DNA from: Flagellatimonas centrodinii
Lineage (GTDB): Bacteria > Pseudomonadota > Gammaproteobacteria > Nevskiales > Nevskiaceae
Direction: 5' to 3'
Assembly (NCBI RefSeq): GCF_016918765.2
Contig: NZ_CP092104.1
Coordinates: forward strand, 1,984,001 to 2,048,000
Length of the DNA: 64,000 nucleotides
Shown one piece after another: positions 8,350 through 16,434 of this stretch. Each line of letters starts with the position of its first letter. Positions within the stretch are counted from its first letter, which is position 1. The notes beneath the pieces are model-generated. The model had not been told where the DNA came from. It worked only from the letters and a program-made list of their open reading frames with translations, and made no database searches. The translations under genes and the position numbers were made by a program.

Positions 8350-9096
8350 TTAATGGACGTCCTTCCAGAACTCCTTCTTCAGCAGATAGGCCAGCGCGGT
8401 GAACAGCAGCAGGAACAGCATCACCTTGCTGCCGAGGCCGACCCGACCGACCCGACCCGGCTCGGCCGCGTAGGCCATGAAGTTGACCGTGTCGGCGACA
8501 AAACCTTCGTAGTCTTCCGGCGACAGTGTGCCGGCCTGGGCCAGCGTCAGGCCGGTGTCGGGACCATGACCGCCACCGTGGCCTTCTTCACCATGGTGGG
8601 CAGCGTCATCGGCCTTCACCTGCCAGCCCTGTAGCTCCCACAACACATGCGGCATCGAGGCACCGGGCAGCACCAGATTGTTGACGCCAGCCGGGCGTGC
8701 CGGATCGACATAGAAGGTCATCAGGTAGCTGTAGACCCAGCTCGGGCCACGTGCCCGCGAGTTCACCGAGAGGTCCGGCGGCTTGCGGCCGAACCAGCCG
8801 GTGGCGTCGGCCGGCATCGCCGAGGTGATGGTGTCCCCCGGCTTGTCAGAGGTGAACATCAGGTTGGCCTTGAGGATGTCCTCGGGAATGCCGAGATCTT
8901 CACCGATACGGCTGTAACGCATGAGGTCCATCGAATGGCATGCGGAACAGTAGGCCATGTAGTTGCGGGCGCCGCGCTGCACCGACGGCAGGTTGCCGAC
9001 GTCCGGCTCGAAGCTGTAGGGAAGGTGCCCGCCGCCAGCCGCGAAGGCCGCGCCGGAGAGCAGGAAGGCGGACAGCGTGAAAAGAATCCGTTTCAT
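8350..9096 (-). CDS. petC: Cytochrome c1 subunit of the bc1 complex
   Basis: 248 residues. An N-terminal signal peptide (to AAFAAGG) targets the periplasm. The c-type haem motif CSACH is at about residues 50-54 (YMAYCSACHSMDLMRYSR). The axial methionine is probably the one in PGASMPHVLWELQG. A His/Gly-rich loop (AAHHGEEGHGGGHG) interrupts the domain at about residues 167-180. A C-terminal membrane anchor (VMLFLLLFTALAYLLKKEFW) holds it in the inner membrane. It passes electrons from the Rieske centre to soluble cytochrome c. It starts 3 bases after petB in the petABC operon. Confidence 0.96.
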   Translation of the reverse strand: MKRILFTLSAFLLSGAAFAAGGGHLPYSFEPDVGNLPSVQRGARNYMAYCSACHSMDLMRYSRIGEDLGIPEDILKANLMFTSDKPGDTITSAMPADATGWFGRKPPDLSVNSRARGPSWVYSYLMTFYVDPARPAGVNNLVLPGASMPHVLWELQGWQVKADDAAHHGEEGHGGGHGPDTGLTLAQAGTLSPEDYEGFVADTVNFMAYAAEPGRVGRVGLGSKVMLFLLLFTALAYLLKKEFWKDVH

Positions 9097-9099
9097 CGG

Positions 9100-10338
9100 T
9101 TACCCCGTCACCCGTTCCGGTTCTGGCTTGGTCTTTTCCATCGCCGTGTAGAACGGCATGAGGAGGAAGAAGGCGAAATAAATGATGGTGCCCACGCGCG
9201 AGATCAGCGTGCCGAGCTCGGTCGGTGGCTGCAGCCCGTAGTAGGTAAGCAGGACGAAGGCGACGGTGAACAGGCCCAGTGCGATCTTCGACAGCATGCC
9301 CTTGTAGCGGATCGAGCGGACCTTGGAGCGGTCCAGCCAGGGCACCAGGAAGATGATGACCACCGCACCGCCCATGGTCAGCACGCCGCCGAGCTTGCTC
9401 GGCACCGCACGCAACATTGCGTAGAAGGCGCCGAAGTACCAGGCCGGGGTGATGTGTTCGGGGGTGACCAGCGGGTCGGCCGGGATGAAGTTGGGCTTCT
9501 CCAGGAAGTAGCCGCCACCATCGGGGGCGAAGAACACCACACCGAGGAAGAAGATCAGGAACACGCCGGCGCCGAAGATGTCCTTCACCGTGTAGTAAGG
9601 GTGGAAGGCGATGCCGTCGAGCGGCTTGCCATTGCCATCCTTCTTCTTCTTGATGTCGATGCCGTCGGGGTTGTTGGAACCCACTTCGTGCAGCGCCATC
9701 AGGTGCGCCACCACCAGACCGACCAGCACGAAGGGCAGGGCGATCACGTGCAGCGAGAACAGACGGTTGAGCGTGGCGTCGGAGGGGATGTAGTCCCCCT
9801 GGATCCAGACCACCAGGTCATTGCCGATCACCGGGATGGCGCCGAACAGCGAAATGATCACCTGCGCACCCCAGTAGCTCATCTGGCCCCAGGGGAGGAC
9901 GTAGCCGGCGAAGGCTTCGGCCATCAGCACCAGGAAGATCAGCGAACCGAAAATCCAGATCAGCTCGCGTGGCTTCTGGTAGGAGCCGTAGAGCAGGCCA
10001 CGGTACATGTGCAGGAACACCACCACGAAGAACGCCGAGGCGCCGGTGGAGTGCAGATAGCGGATGATGTTGCCGAAGGGCACATCGCGCATGATGTATT
10101 CGACCGACGCCCACGCCTCGGCGGCGGCCGGCTTGTAGTGCATGGTCAGGAAGATGCCGGTCAGCAGCTGGTTGACCAGTACCAGCATCGCCAGCGAGCC
10201 GAAGAAGTACCAGAAATTGAAGTTCTTCGGCGCGTAATATTCGCTGACGTGATCCTTCCAGATCTTGGTCAGCGGGAAGCGGTCGTCGATCCAGCCGAGG
10301 AAGCCGGTGGTCTTGTGGGGGTTGGGCACGATCGCCAT
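9100..10338 (-). CDS. petB: Cytochrome b subunit of the bc1 complex
   Basis: 412 residues with eight or more hydrophobic helices. The two b-haems are ligated by histidines on two helices: HSTGASAFFVVVFLHMYRG, and LHVIALPFVLVGLVVAHLMALHE. The Qo-site loop that reads PEWY in mitochondria is PAWY here (ITPAWYFGAFYAML). The N-terminal WIDDRFPLTKIWKDHVSEYYAPKN segment is typical of proteobacterial cytochrome b. The protein oxidises ubiquinol and carries the Q-cycle across the inner membrane. Its GTAATG start overlaps the petA stop by one base. Length is normal for an unfused bacterial PetB. Confidence 0.97.
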   Translation of the reverse strand: MAIVPNPHKTTGFLGWIDDRFPLTKIWKDHVSEYYAPKNFNFWYFFGSLAMLVLVNQLLTGIFLTMHYKPAAAEAWASVEYIMRDVPFGNIIRYLHSTGASAFFVVVFLHMYRGLLYGSYQKPRELIWIFGSLIFLVLMAEAFAGYVLPWGQMSYWGAQVIISLFGAIPVIGNDLVVWIQGDYIPSDATLNRLFSLHVIALPFVLVGLVVAHLMALHEVGSNNPDGIDIKKKKDGNGKPLDGIAFHPYYTVKDIFGAGVFLIFFLGVVFFAPDGGGYFLEKPNFIPADPLVTPEHITPAWYFGAFYAMLRAVPSKLGGVLTMGGAVVIIFLVPWLDRSKVRSIRYKGMLSKIALGLFTVAFVLLTYYGLQPPTELGTLISRVGTIIYFAFFLLMPFYTAMEKTKPEPERVTG

Positions 10339-10934
10339 TACGCGGCTCCTACGGGGTCTTCACCGATGACCACGGTGGTGTCGTTCTCGTAGCGGTGCGG
10401 GGGCACCACCAGGTTGAGCGGCGCCGGCACGCCCTTGTAGACGCGGCCGGACAGGTCGAACATCGACCCGTGGCAGGGGCAGAAAAAGCCGCCCTGCCAG
10501 TTGCTGTGGATCTCCGGTGCCGGGTGGTCCGGCCGGAACGTCGGTGAGCAGCCCAGATGCGTGCAGGAACCGACCATGACCAGCACATCCGGTTTGATGG
10601 CACGCGCTTCGTTCTGGGCATAGGCCGGCTGTTGCGGCTCGGCAGACTCGGGGTCGCGCAGCTCGTCGCTGACCTTGTCGAGGCTGGCGATCATTTCAGG
10701 GGTGCGACGCACCACCCAGACCGGTTTGCCACGCCAGGCCACGGTGAGACGTTGCCCCGGCTCCAGCTGGCTGATGTCCTGCACCACGGGTGCGCCCAGC
10801 GCCTTGGCGCGTTCACTGGGCTTTAGCGACGCCAGAAACGGCCATGCGGCTGCGGCAGCGCCTGCGCCGCCCACCACACCGGTGGTGAGCGTCAGGAAGC
10901 GGCGACGGCCGGCATCCACGCCTTGATTGCTCAT
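10338..10934 (-). CDS. petA: Rieske iron-sulfur subunit of the bc1 complex
   Basis: 198 residues from MSNQGVDAGRRRFL; an upstream in-frame ATG would add seven residues. The N-terminus has a Tat-type RRRFL motif followed by a hydrophobic anchor, as expected for a cofactor-loaded Rieske protein exported folded. The two cluster-binding boxes are complete: CTHLGC and CPCHGS supply the Cys2His2 ligands of the 2Fe-2S centre. It is the first gene of petA-petB-petC. A candidate minus-strand promoter with TATACT lies about 100 bases upstream of the start. Confidence 0.97.
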   Translation of the reverse strand: MSNQGVDAGRRRFLTLTTGVVGGAGAAAAAWPFLASLKPSERAKALGAPVVQDISQLEPGQRLTVAWRGKPVWVVRRTPEMIASLDKVSDELRDPESAEPQQPAYAQNEARAIKPDVLVMVGSCTHLGCSPTFRPDHPAPEIHSNWQGGFFCPCHGSMFDLSGRVYKGVPAPLNLVVPPHRYENDTTVVIGEDPVGAA

Positions 10935-11030
10935 CGACTGATAGACCTCGTGCAAAGTGTTTCGAGAAACCGCGCTGTCACGACCACGCCACGCCCGCCG
11001 GGGCGGTCAGGGGGTCGGTAGAACGGCGGG

Positions 11031-11059
11031 AGTATACCGGTCTGTGGCGGCGTTCGAAA
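11031..11059 (-). promoter_or_regulatory. petA: Candidate sigma70 promoter for petABC
   Basis: On the minus strand TATACT (plus 11031-11036) matches the -10 consensus at five of six bases. A weak TTTCGA lies 17 bases upstream (plus 11054-11059). It would start transcription about 90 bases before petA and lies in the 160-base gap between pilR and petA. The -35 is poor, so this is tentative. Confidence 0.35.
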
Positions 11060-11065
11060 CGTGTC

Positions 11066-11092
11066 GACCCGGTCGGTACGGCACCCCGGGTC
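11066..11092 (-). terminator. Hairpin just downstream of pilR
   Basis: GACCCGG (11066-11072) and CCGGGTC (11086-11092) form a 7-bp stem with a 13-base loop, starting 2 bases beyond the pilR stop. No U-run follows on the minus strand, so it may protect a 3' end or work with Rho. It probably separates pilSR from petABC transcription. Confidence 0.35.
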
Positions 11093-11094
11093 AC

Positions 11095-12420
11095 TCAGAC
11101 GTCGAGGCCGAGCTTCTTGATCCGGTAGCGCAGTGAACGGAATGACATCCCCAGCAGTTCTGCCGCACGGGTCTTGTTGAACCGGGCCTTTTCCAGTGCC
11201 TCGAGGATGGCCTGGCGTTCGACAGCGTCCATTTGCGAGTCCAGCGCAGGCGCGCCAGCAGGCGTCAGTGCTGCGGTCTCACGCAACTGGAGGTCGGTGG
11301 CGGTAATGCGGCGGCCGTCACAGAGGGTCAAGGCCCGCTCGAGGATGTTTTCCAGCTCCCGGACGTTGCCCGGGAACGGATACGCCACCAGCCGCGCCAG
11401 TGCGGCGTCATCCAGCGTTGGCGGCCGTGGCCAGCCGTTGGTCCGCGCCAGGCGTTCGAGAATGTGATGAGTCAGCAGCGGAATATCGCCGGACCGGTCG
11501 CGCAATGGCGGCGTCCGCACCTCGATGACATTGAGGCGGTAGTACAGGTCCTGGCGAAATCGGCCGTCGGCGACACACCCCTCAAGGGATTCGTGGGTGG
11601 CCGAGATCACCCGCACGTTCACCGGTTGCTCGCTGTCGCTGCCGACCGGGCGGATGGCACGTTCCTGCAGCGCCCGCAGCAGTTTGACCTGCATGTGCAA
11701 CGGCAGGTCGGCCACCTCGTCAAGGAACAGCGTGCCGCCCTCGGCAGCCTGGAACAGGCCGGTCTTGTCCTTGATCGCACCGGTAAACGCACCCTTGAGA
11801 TGGCCGAAGAATTCGCTCTCCATCAGCTCGCTGGGGATGGCCCCGCAGTTCACCGGTACGAAGGCGCCGACCGCCCGTGGGCTCTGGGCGTGGATCATGC
11901 GCGCCACCAGTTCCTTGCCCGTCCCCGACTCGCCGGCGATGTGAACCGGGGCCTGCGATCGCGCCAGACGGCCGACCAGCTGCCGCAGGTGATCGATCGA
12001 CGGATGCTGGCCCAGCAATCCGGTGGGCTCCGTCCCGCGAGATTCCACGGCCGCCCCGCGCAAGTCCAGGGCGCTGCGCACCAGCTTGCGCAGGACTTGC
12101 AGATCCACAGGCTTGGAGACGAAATCAAAGGCGCCGGCCTTCAGGCTCTCCACCGCAGCCTGCGCGCTGCCATAGGCGGTGATCACCGCCACTGGCGTGT
12201 CTGCGCAGTGCTCGCCGATATGCCGGACCAGGTCAATGCCACTACCGTCGGGCAGCCGCATGTCGGTGATGCACAGGTCGAAGCTGTGGCAGGCCAGCCG
12301 ATCGTGCGCCTCGGCGAGCGAGCCCGCGGCCTCGGTGGTGAGGCCCATCCGCGACAGGGTGATCTCCACCAGCTCACGGATATCGGCCTCGTCGTCGACA
12401 ATCAGGACGGCAGCTTTCAT
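11095..12420 (-). CDS. pilR: Sigma54-dependent response regulator PilR
   Basis: 441 residues with the standard NtrC layout. The receiver domain (1-115) has phospho-acceptor D53 in ITDMRLP and the switch lysine in SKPVD. The AAA+ domain has Walker A GESGTGKE (163-170), the sigma54-contacting GAFTGA loop (210-215) and FLDEVADLP. The C-terminal Fis-type helix-turn-helix reads FNKTRAAELLGMSFRSLRYRIKKLG. PilR activates pilin transcription with RpoN when phosphorylated by PilS. The ATG overlaps the pilS stop by four bases. No type IVa pilA is in the window, so its target is elsewhere or may differ. Pairing with PilS and the sucCD neighbourhood support the name. Confidence 0.9.
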   Translation of the reverse strand: MKAAVLIVDDEADIRELVEITLSRMGLTTEAAGSLAEAHDRLACHSFDLCITDMRLPDGSGIDLVRHIGEHCADTPVAVITAYGSAQAAVESLKAGAFDFVSKPVDLQVLRKLVRSALDLRGAAVESRGTEPTGLLGQHPSIDHLRQLVGRLARSQAPVHIAGESGTGKELVARMIHAQSPRAVGAFVPVNCGAIPSELMESEFFGHLKGAFTGAIKDKTGLFQAAEGGTLFLDEVADLPLHMQVKLLRALQERAIRPVGSDSEQPVNVRVISATHESLEGCVADGRFRQDLYYRLNVIEVRTPPLRDRSGDIPLLTHHILERLARTNGWPRPPTLDDAALARLVAYPFPGNVRELENILERALTLCDGRRITATDLQLRETAALTPAGAPALDSQMDAVERQAILEALEKARFNKTRAAELLGMSFRSLRYRIKKLGLDV

Positions 12421-14045
12421 GGCGGCGAGGAGAACATGATCCGGAAACAGGCGCCAGCAGCATCGGGTCGATAGAGCAGACGGGCATGGTTGAAGTCGCA
12501 AAGCTCGCGGGCCAGATAAAGCCCGAGGCCGGTGCCGCGGCTGGCAGTGGTGAAGAACGGCTCGAAGATGCGTTCCTGCAGCGCGACCGGGATGCCGGGG
12601 CCATCGTCGGCAATATCCAGCCAGACATTGGCCGGGTCGCGCCCGGCCTCCAGCCGGACCGCCGCAGGCGCTGATCCTGCGTGCTCGAAGCTGTTGTCCC
12701 ACAGATTGTGCAGTACCTGCTGCAGGTGTTCGGGATCGAAGCGAATCTTCCAGGCCGGGTTCAGCGGCGCGATGTGGATCGGGCGTTCGGTCCGCGCCGG
12801 ATGTTCCAGATAGTTCTGGCGAATTTGCCGCAACTGGTCGGCCAGCACCAGCGACTGGACCTGAGTGGCATCCCGGCGGCTGAGGCTGAGCACGTCCCGG
12901 ACGATGCGGTCGATACGCGCGCCGTGGCGATGGATCATGTCAAGCAGCCGCTGCTGCTCGGCGGACAATTGGGGGTCTTCAGCCAGCAACTGCCCGGCAT
13001 GGGTCATCGCCGCCAGTGGATTGCGGATCTCGTGGGCGATGCTGGCCGACAATCGACCCAGGGCGGCTAGCTTTAGCTGCCGCGCCTGCTCGCGCAGTTG
13101 TGCGGCCTCGTCCAGCAGGATCAGCGTGGGACTGCCGGCGGCCCAGCCGAGCCGTGAGAAGCGCGGAATCACCTCGGGGCCCCCGGGGCTGAGGCTCAGC
13201 GGGCGCGGGCTGACAGCACTGCCGAGCATCCAGCTTTCCAAGGTCTGTGCCAACGCGGGCGAAACATCCATCAGCGCGCGACCACTGGCATCGGCGGGGG
13301 TCAGCAGTCGGCGTGCAGCGGCGTTGATCATGCGAATTTCGCGCTGTCCGTTGATGACCACCACGCCGGTCTGCATCGACTCGATAATGCTTTCGTTGAG
13401 GCGCGACAGGCTGGCCATCTCGGTATCTGCGCGCTCCACCAGCGCCTCACTTTTGCGGGCGCGAGCGGCGACGGCGGCAGCGGCGACGGTGGTCGCGAAC
13501 AGCATCAGACCGAGTACGCCGGTACTGGTCATGTCGGCCGGCGAAATACCGCGGCCGATGGGCCGCAGGAACTCCTCGGCGAACATGCCGAGGGTCGCGG
13601 CTGAGGCGCAGACCATGGCGAAGCGTGGGGTCAGGATCAGCGCTGCGGCGACGGTCGGGGTGATCAGCAGGATGCCGAGGCCGTTCTCGACGCCGCCGGT
13701 GCTGTACACCAGCGCCGCGATGCCACCGAGGTCGATGCCGAACTGCACCAGGGTCTGCAGGTGAATACGCGGCGCTTGCAACTGCAACGGGATCAGCAGT
13801 GCCAGCGAGGCCACCGCATAGGCCTGATTGACCCGTCGGAACAGCTGCGCATCGACCTGTTCGAACAATTGCAGGGTCGCGCCGGACTCCAGCAGCGTCA
13901 GTAGCAGCGTGATCAGCAGCAGGCGATAGAGTGTCAGGGCACGCAGAATCCGCCAGTCTTCGGGCAGCCCCGGGCGGGTGACCGCAATGCCGGTCATCGG
14001 CGCCGGCTCAGGACCCGCTGCATCGTGTGCAGCAGCCGTCGTCAT
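12417..14045 (-). CDS. pilS: Sensor histidine kinase PilS
   Basis: 542 residues. About six hydrophobic helices (residues 38-198) are followed by a PAS-like segment (NESIIESMQTGVVVINGQ) and a HisKA domain with phospho-acceptor H338 in SASIAHEIRNPL. The HATPase_c domain shows N-box NLWDNSFEHA, DDGPGIP and GTGLGLYLAREL. PilS senses membrane pilin and phosphorylates PilR in pseudomonads. The ATG at 14045 overlaps the upstream small gene by 38 bases; the ATG at 13997 would avoid that overlap, with no clear ribosome-binding site at either. The stop overlaps pilR by four bases. Confidence 0.88.
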   Translation of the reverse strand: MTTAAAHDAAGPEPAPMTGIAVTRPGLPEDWRILRALTLYRLLLITLLLTLLESGATLQLFEQVDAQLFRRVNQAYAVASLALLIPLQLQAPRIHLQTLVQFGIDLGGIAALVYSTGGVENGLGILLITPTVAAALILTPRFAMVCASAATLGMFAEEFLRPIGRGISPADMTSTGVLGLMLFATTVAAAAVAARARKSEALVERADTEMASLSRLNESIIESMQTGVVVINGQREIRMINAAARRLLTPADASGRALMDVSPALAQTLESWMLGSAVSPRPLSLSPGGPEVIPRFSRLGWAAGSPTLILLDEAAQLREQARQLKLAALGRLSASIAHEIRNPLAAMTHAGQLLAEDPQLSAEQQRLLDMIHRHGARIDRIVRDVLSLSRRDATQVQSLVLADQLRQIRQNYLEHPARTERPIHIAPLNPAWKIRFDPEHLQQVLHNLWDNSFEHAGSAPAAVRLEAGRDPANVWLDIADDGPGIPVALQERIFEPFFTTASRGTGLGLYLARELCDFNHARLLYRPDAAGACFRIMFSSPP

Positions 14046-14232
14046 CGACGTCCGTGCGGGGCAGATGCGTGCCGCAGCGACTGCAGCGCGTCATCGGCAC
14101 GAACGGCGGGTCGTCCTCGGTCGCATCAGGCGGCGCCTGCTTTGAACGCTGTTCCAGTTGCCGCAAGGCGATACCGGCCAGGCGCCAGACAATCCACGCG
14201 GCGGCGGCGATGAGCAACAGGCGGAAGATCAT
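14008..14232 (-). CDS. PP0621-family small membrane zinc-ribbon-like protein
   Basis: 74 residues: an N-terminal membrane helix (MIFRLLLIAAAAWIVWRLAGI), a charged linker, and a C-terminal Cys cluster with CSRCG and CCTRC separated by 14 residues, suggesting a small zinc ribbon. This architecture matches the PP0621 family often found next to pilS in gammaproteobacteria. The frame is open far upstream on this strand but that part is antisense to sucC. It is divergent from sucC with 126 bases between. Function is unknown; membership of the pilS transcript is likely from the overlap. Confidence 0.75.
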   Translation of the reverse strand: MIFRLLLIAAAAWIVWRLAGIALRQLEQRSKQAPPDATEDDPPFVPMTRCSRCGTHLPRTDVDDDGCCTRCSGS

Positions 14233-14358
14233 GGCGGCTTTAGATCGGCTGCGGTCGGGTCTTCGACGATTGTAGGGGATCGTTCCGCTGTCAGGTTTCT
14301 GGCAGACACCGGCGGTATGGGCGAGAATGCGCGTCCCCACACGATCCGAGAGCCTTGC

Positions 14359-15522
14359 ATGAACCTGCACGAGTACCAGGCCAAAGAGATTTTTGCGCGT
14401 TACGGCATTGCCGTGCCCCAGGGTAGCCTGGCCACCAGTCCCGAGCAGGCCCGTGCCGTCGCCAAGAGCCTCGGCGGCGAGCGCTTCGTGGTCAAGGCGC
14501 AGGTCCATGCCGGCGGACGCGGCAAGGTTGGCGGGGTCAAACTGGTGACCGGCGTCGATGCCGTCGAGGATGCCGCCAAGGGCATGATCGGTCAGCGTCT
14601 GGTCACCAAGCAGACTGGCGCCGAAGGGCTGCCGATCAACAGCGTGTGGGTCGAACGCCCCTCCAACATCGCGCGCGAGCTGTACGTGTCGGCGCTGGTG
14701 GACCGCACCGAGGAGAAGATCGTGTTCATGGCCTCCGCCGAGGGCGGTATGGACATCGAAGAGGTGGCCGAGCACTCGCCCGAGAAGATCAAGTCGATCC
14801 ACGTCCACCCGGCTGCCGGCCTGCAACCGTTCCAGGCGCGCCAGCTCGGCTTCTTCATGGGGCTCGACAAGGACCAGGTGGCACAGTTCACCCAGGCATT
14901 GCTCGGGGTGTACCGAATCGTCAACGAACTGGACGCCTCCCAGGTCGAGATCAACCCGCTGATCGTGACCGCCGAAGGCCAGATCATGGCGCTTGACGCC
15001 AAGCTCAATTTTGATGCCAATGCCTTGTACCGGCAGAAGGCCATCGCCGAGATGCGCGACCCCAGCCAGGAGGACGAGCGCGAGCGCGAGGCGTCCAAGT
15101 ACGACCTCAACTACGTGACGCTGGAAGGCACCATTGGCTGCATGGTCAACGGCGCCGGTCTGGCGATGGCGACGATGGACATCGTCAAACTGCACGGCGG
15201 CCAGCCTGCCAACTTCCTCGACGTTGGCGGTGGCACCACCGCGGAGAAGGTGACGGAAGCCTTCAAGCTGATCACCAAGTCCGAGGACGTCAAGGCGATC
15301 TTCATCAACATCTTCGGGGGCATCGTGCGCTGCGACCTGATTGCCGAGGGCATCATCCAGGCCTGCCGTCAGACCGGACTGAAGTTGCCGGTGGTCGCCC
15401 GCCTGCAGGGCACCAATATGGAGAAGGGGCGGGAGATGCTGGAGTCCAGCGGGCTCAAGATCACCCCGGTATCCGACCTGACCGAAGCCGCCAAGACCGT
15501 GGTCGCACTCGCGAACGGCTGA
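14359..15522 (+). CDS. sucC: Succinyl-CoA synthetase beta subunit
   Basis: 387 residues, one shorter than E. coli SucC, starting at [16 protein letters not shown]. The ATP-grasp region shows [20 protein letters not shown] near the N-terminus. The C-terminal ligase domain shows [17 protein letters not shown] and ends [13 protein letters not shown]. With SucD it converts succinyl-CoA and NDP to succinate and NTP in the TCA cycle. The frame extends upstream, but homology starts at this ATG. sucD begins 8 bases after the stop. Confidence 0.97.
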   Translation: MNLHEYQAKEIFARYGIAVPQGSLATSPEQARAVAKSLGGERFVVKAQVHAGGRGKVGGVKLVTGVDAVEDAAKGMIGQRLVTKQTGAEGLPINSVWVERPSNIARELYVSALVDRTEEKIVFMASAEGGMDIEEVAEHSPEKIKSIHVHPAAGLQPFQARQLGFFMGLDKDQVAQFTQALLGVYRIVNELDASQVEINPLIVTAEGQIMALDAKLNFDANALYRQKAIAEMRDPSQEDEREREASKYDLNYVTLEGTIGCMVNGAGLAMATMDIVKLHGGQPANFLDVGGGTTAEKVTEAFKLITKSEDVKAIFINIFGGIVRCDLIAEGIIQACRQTGLKLPVVARLQGTNMEKGREMLESSGLKITPVSDLTEAAKTVVALANG

Positions 15523-15530
15523 GAGAGAAT

Positions 15531-16397
15531 ATGAGCATCCTGATCAACAAGAACACCCGCGTCATCTGCCAGGGCTTCACCGGCAAGCAGGGCACCTTCC
15601 ATTCCGAGCAGGCGATTGCCTATGGCACGCAACTGGTCGGCGGCGTTTCACCGGGCAAGGGTGGTGCCAAGCACCTTGACCGTCCGGTTTTTGACACCGC
15701 CCACGATGCGGTCAAGGCCACCGGCGCCGACGCTTCGATGATCTATGTGCCCGCGGCAGGCGCGGCCGACGCCATCCTCGAAGCGGCGGATGCCGGCATC
15801 AAGGTGATCGTCTGCATCACCGAGGGCATCCCGGTGAACGACATGGTGCGCGTCAAGGCGGCGCTGGCCGGGCAGGACTGCGTGCTGATCGGGCCCAACT
15901 GCCCGGGCATCATTACCCCCGGGGAATGCAAGATCGGGATCATGCCCGGCCATATTCACAAGCCAGGCAAGATCGGGATCGTCAGCCGTTCCGGGACGTT
16001 GACCTATGAAACGGTGCACCAGACCACTCAGAACGGCCTGGGTCAGAGCACCTGTGTCGGCATCGGTGGCGATCCGGTCCGCGGTATGGGCTTTATCGAC
16101 GTGATCCGTCTGTTCGAGGCCGATCCGGCGACGGCCGGCATCATCATGGTGGGCGAGATCGGAGGCAGTTCGGAAGAAGAGGCCGCCGAGTACATCAAGG
16201 ACAACGTCAAGAAGCCGGTGGTGGCCTACATCGCGGGTGTTACTGCGCCGCCGGGCAAGCGCATGGGTCATGCCGGCGCCATCATCGCGGGGGGCAAGGG
16301 CACGGCCGACGAGAAGTTCGCCGCACTCGAGGCCGCCGGGGTCAAGACGGTGCGTTCGCCGGCAGATCTCGGTGCGGCGATGAAGTCGTTGCTCTGA
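15531..16397 (+). CDS. sucD: Succinyl-CoA synthetase alpha subunit
   Basis: 288 residues, full length for SucD. The N-terminal CoA-binding domain has [20 protein letters not shown]. The ligase domain has [13 protein letters not shown] and SRSGTLTYE. The active-site phosphohistidine is in [19 protein letters not shown] purine-rich GAGAGAAT precedes the ATG. It partners SucC in the cytoplasmic TCA enzyme; the two genes are co-transcribed. Confidence 0.97.
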   Translation: MSILINKNTRVICQGFTGKQGTFHSEQAIAYGTQLVGGVSPGKGGAKHLDRPVFDTAHDAVKATGADASMIYVPAAGAADAILEAADAGIKVIVCITEGIPVNDMVRVKAALAGQDCVLIGPNCPGIITPGECKIGIMPGHIHKPGKIGIVSRSGTLTYETVHQTTQNGLGQSTCVGIGGDPVRGMGFIDVIRLFEADPATAGIIMVGEIGGSSEEEAAEYIKDNVKKPVVAYIAGVTAPPGKRMGHAGAIIAGGKGTADEKFAALEAAGVKTVRSPADLGAAMKSLL

Positions 16398-16434
16398 CCG
16401 ACACGCCGTCTCTGTCACGCGCTGCGGAGGTGCC

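Noticed and set aside
8647-10392. A 581-codon open frame on the plus strand across petB and petC
   Set aside because: It is antisense to two genes with unmistakable haem and quinone-site motifs; the frame is open because of high GC and codon bias.
11233-12474. A 413-codon plus-strand frame opposite pilR
   Set aside because: It is the antisense shadow of a complete sigma54 activator; no recognisable protein features.
14233-14358. TACAAT (minus, 14269-14274) with CTGACA (14289-14294) as a promoter for the pilSR side
   Set aside because: The spacing is only 14 bases, outside the working range, so I do not call it.
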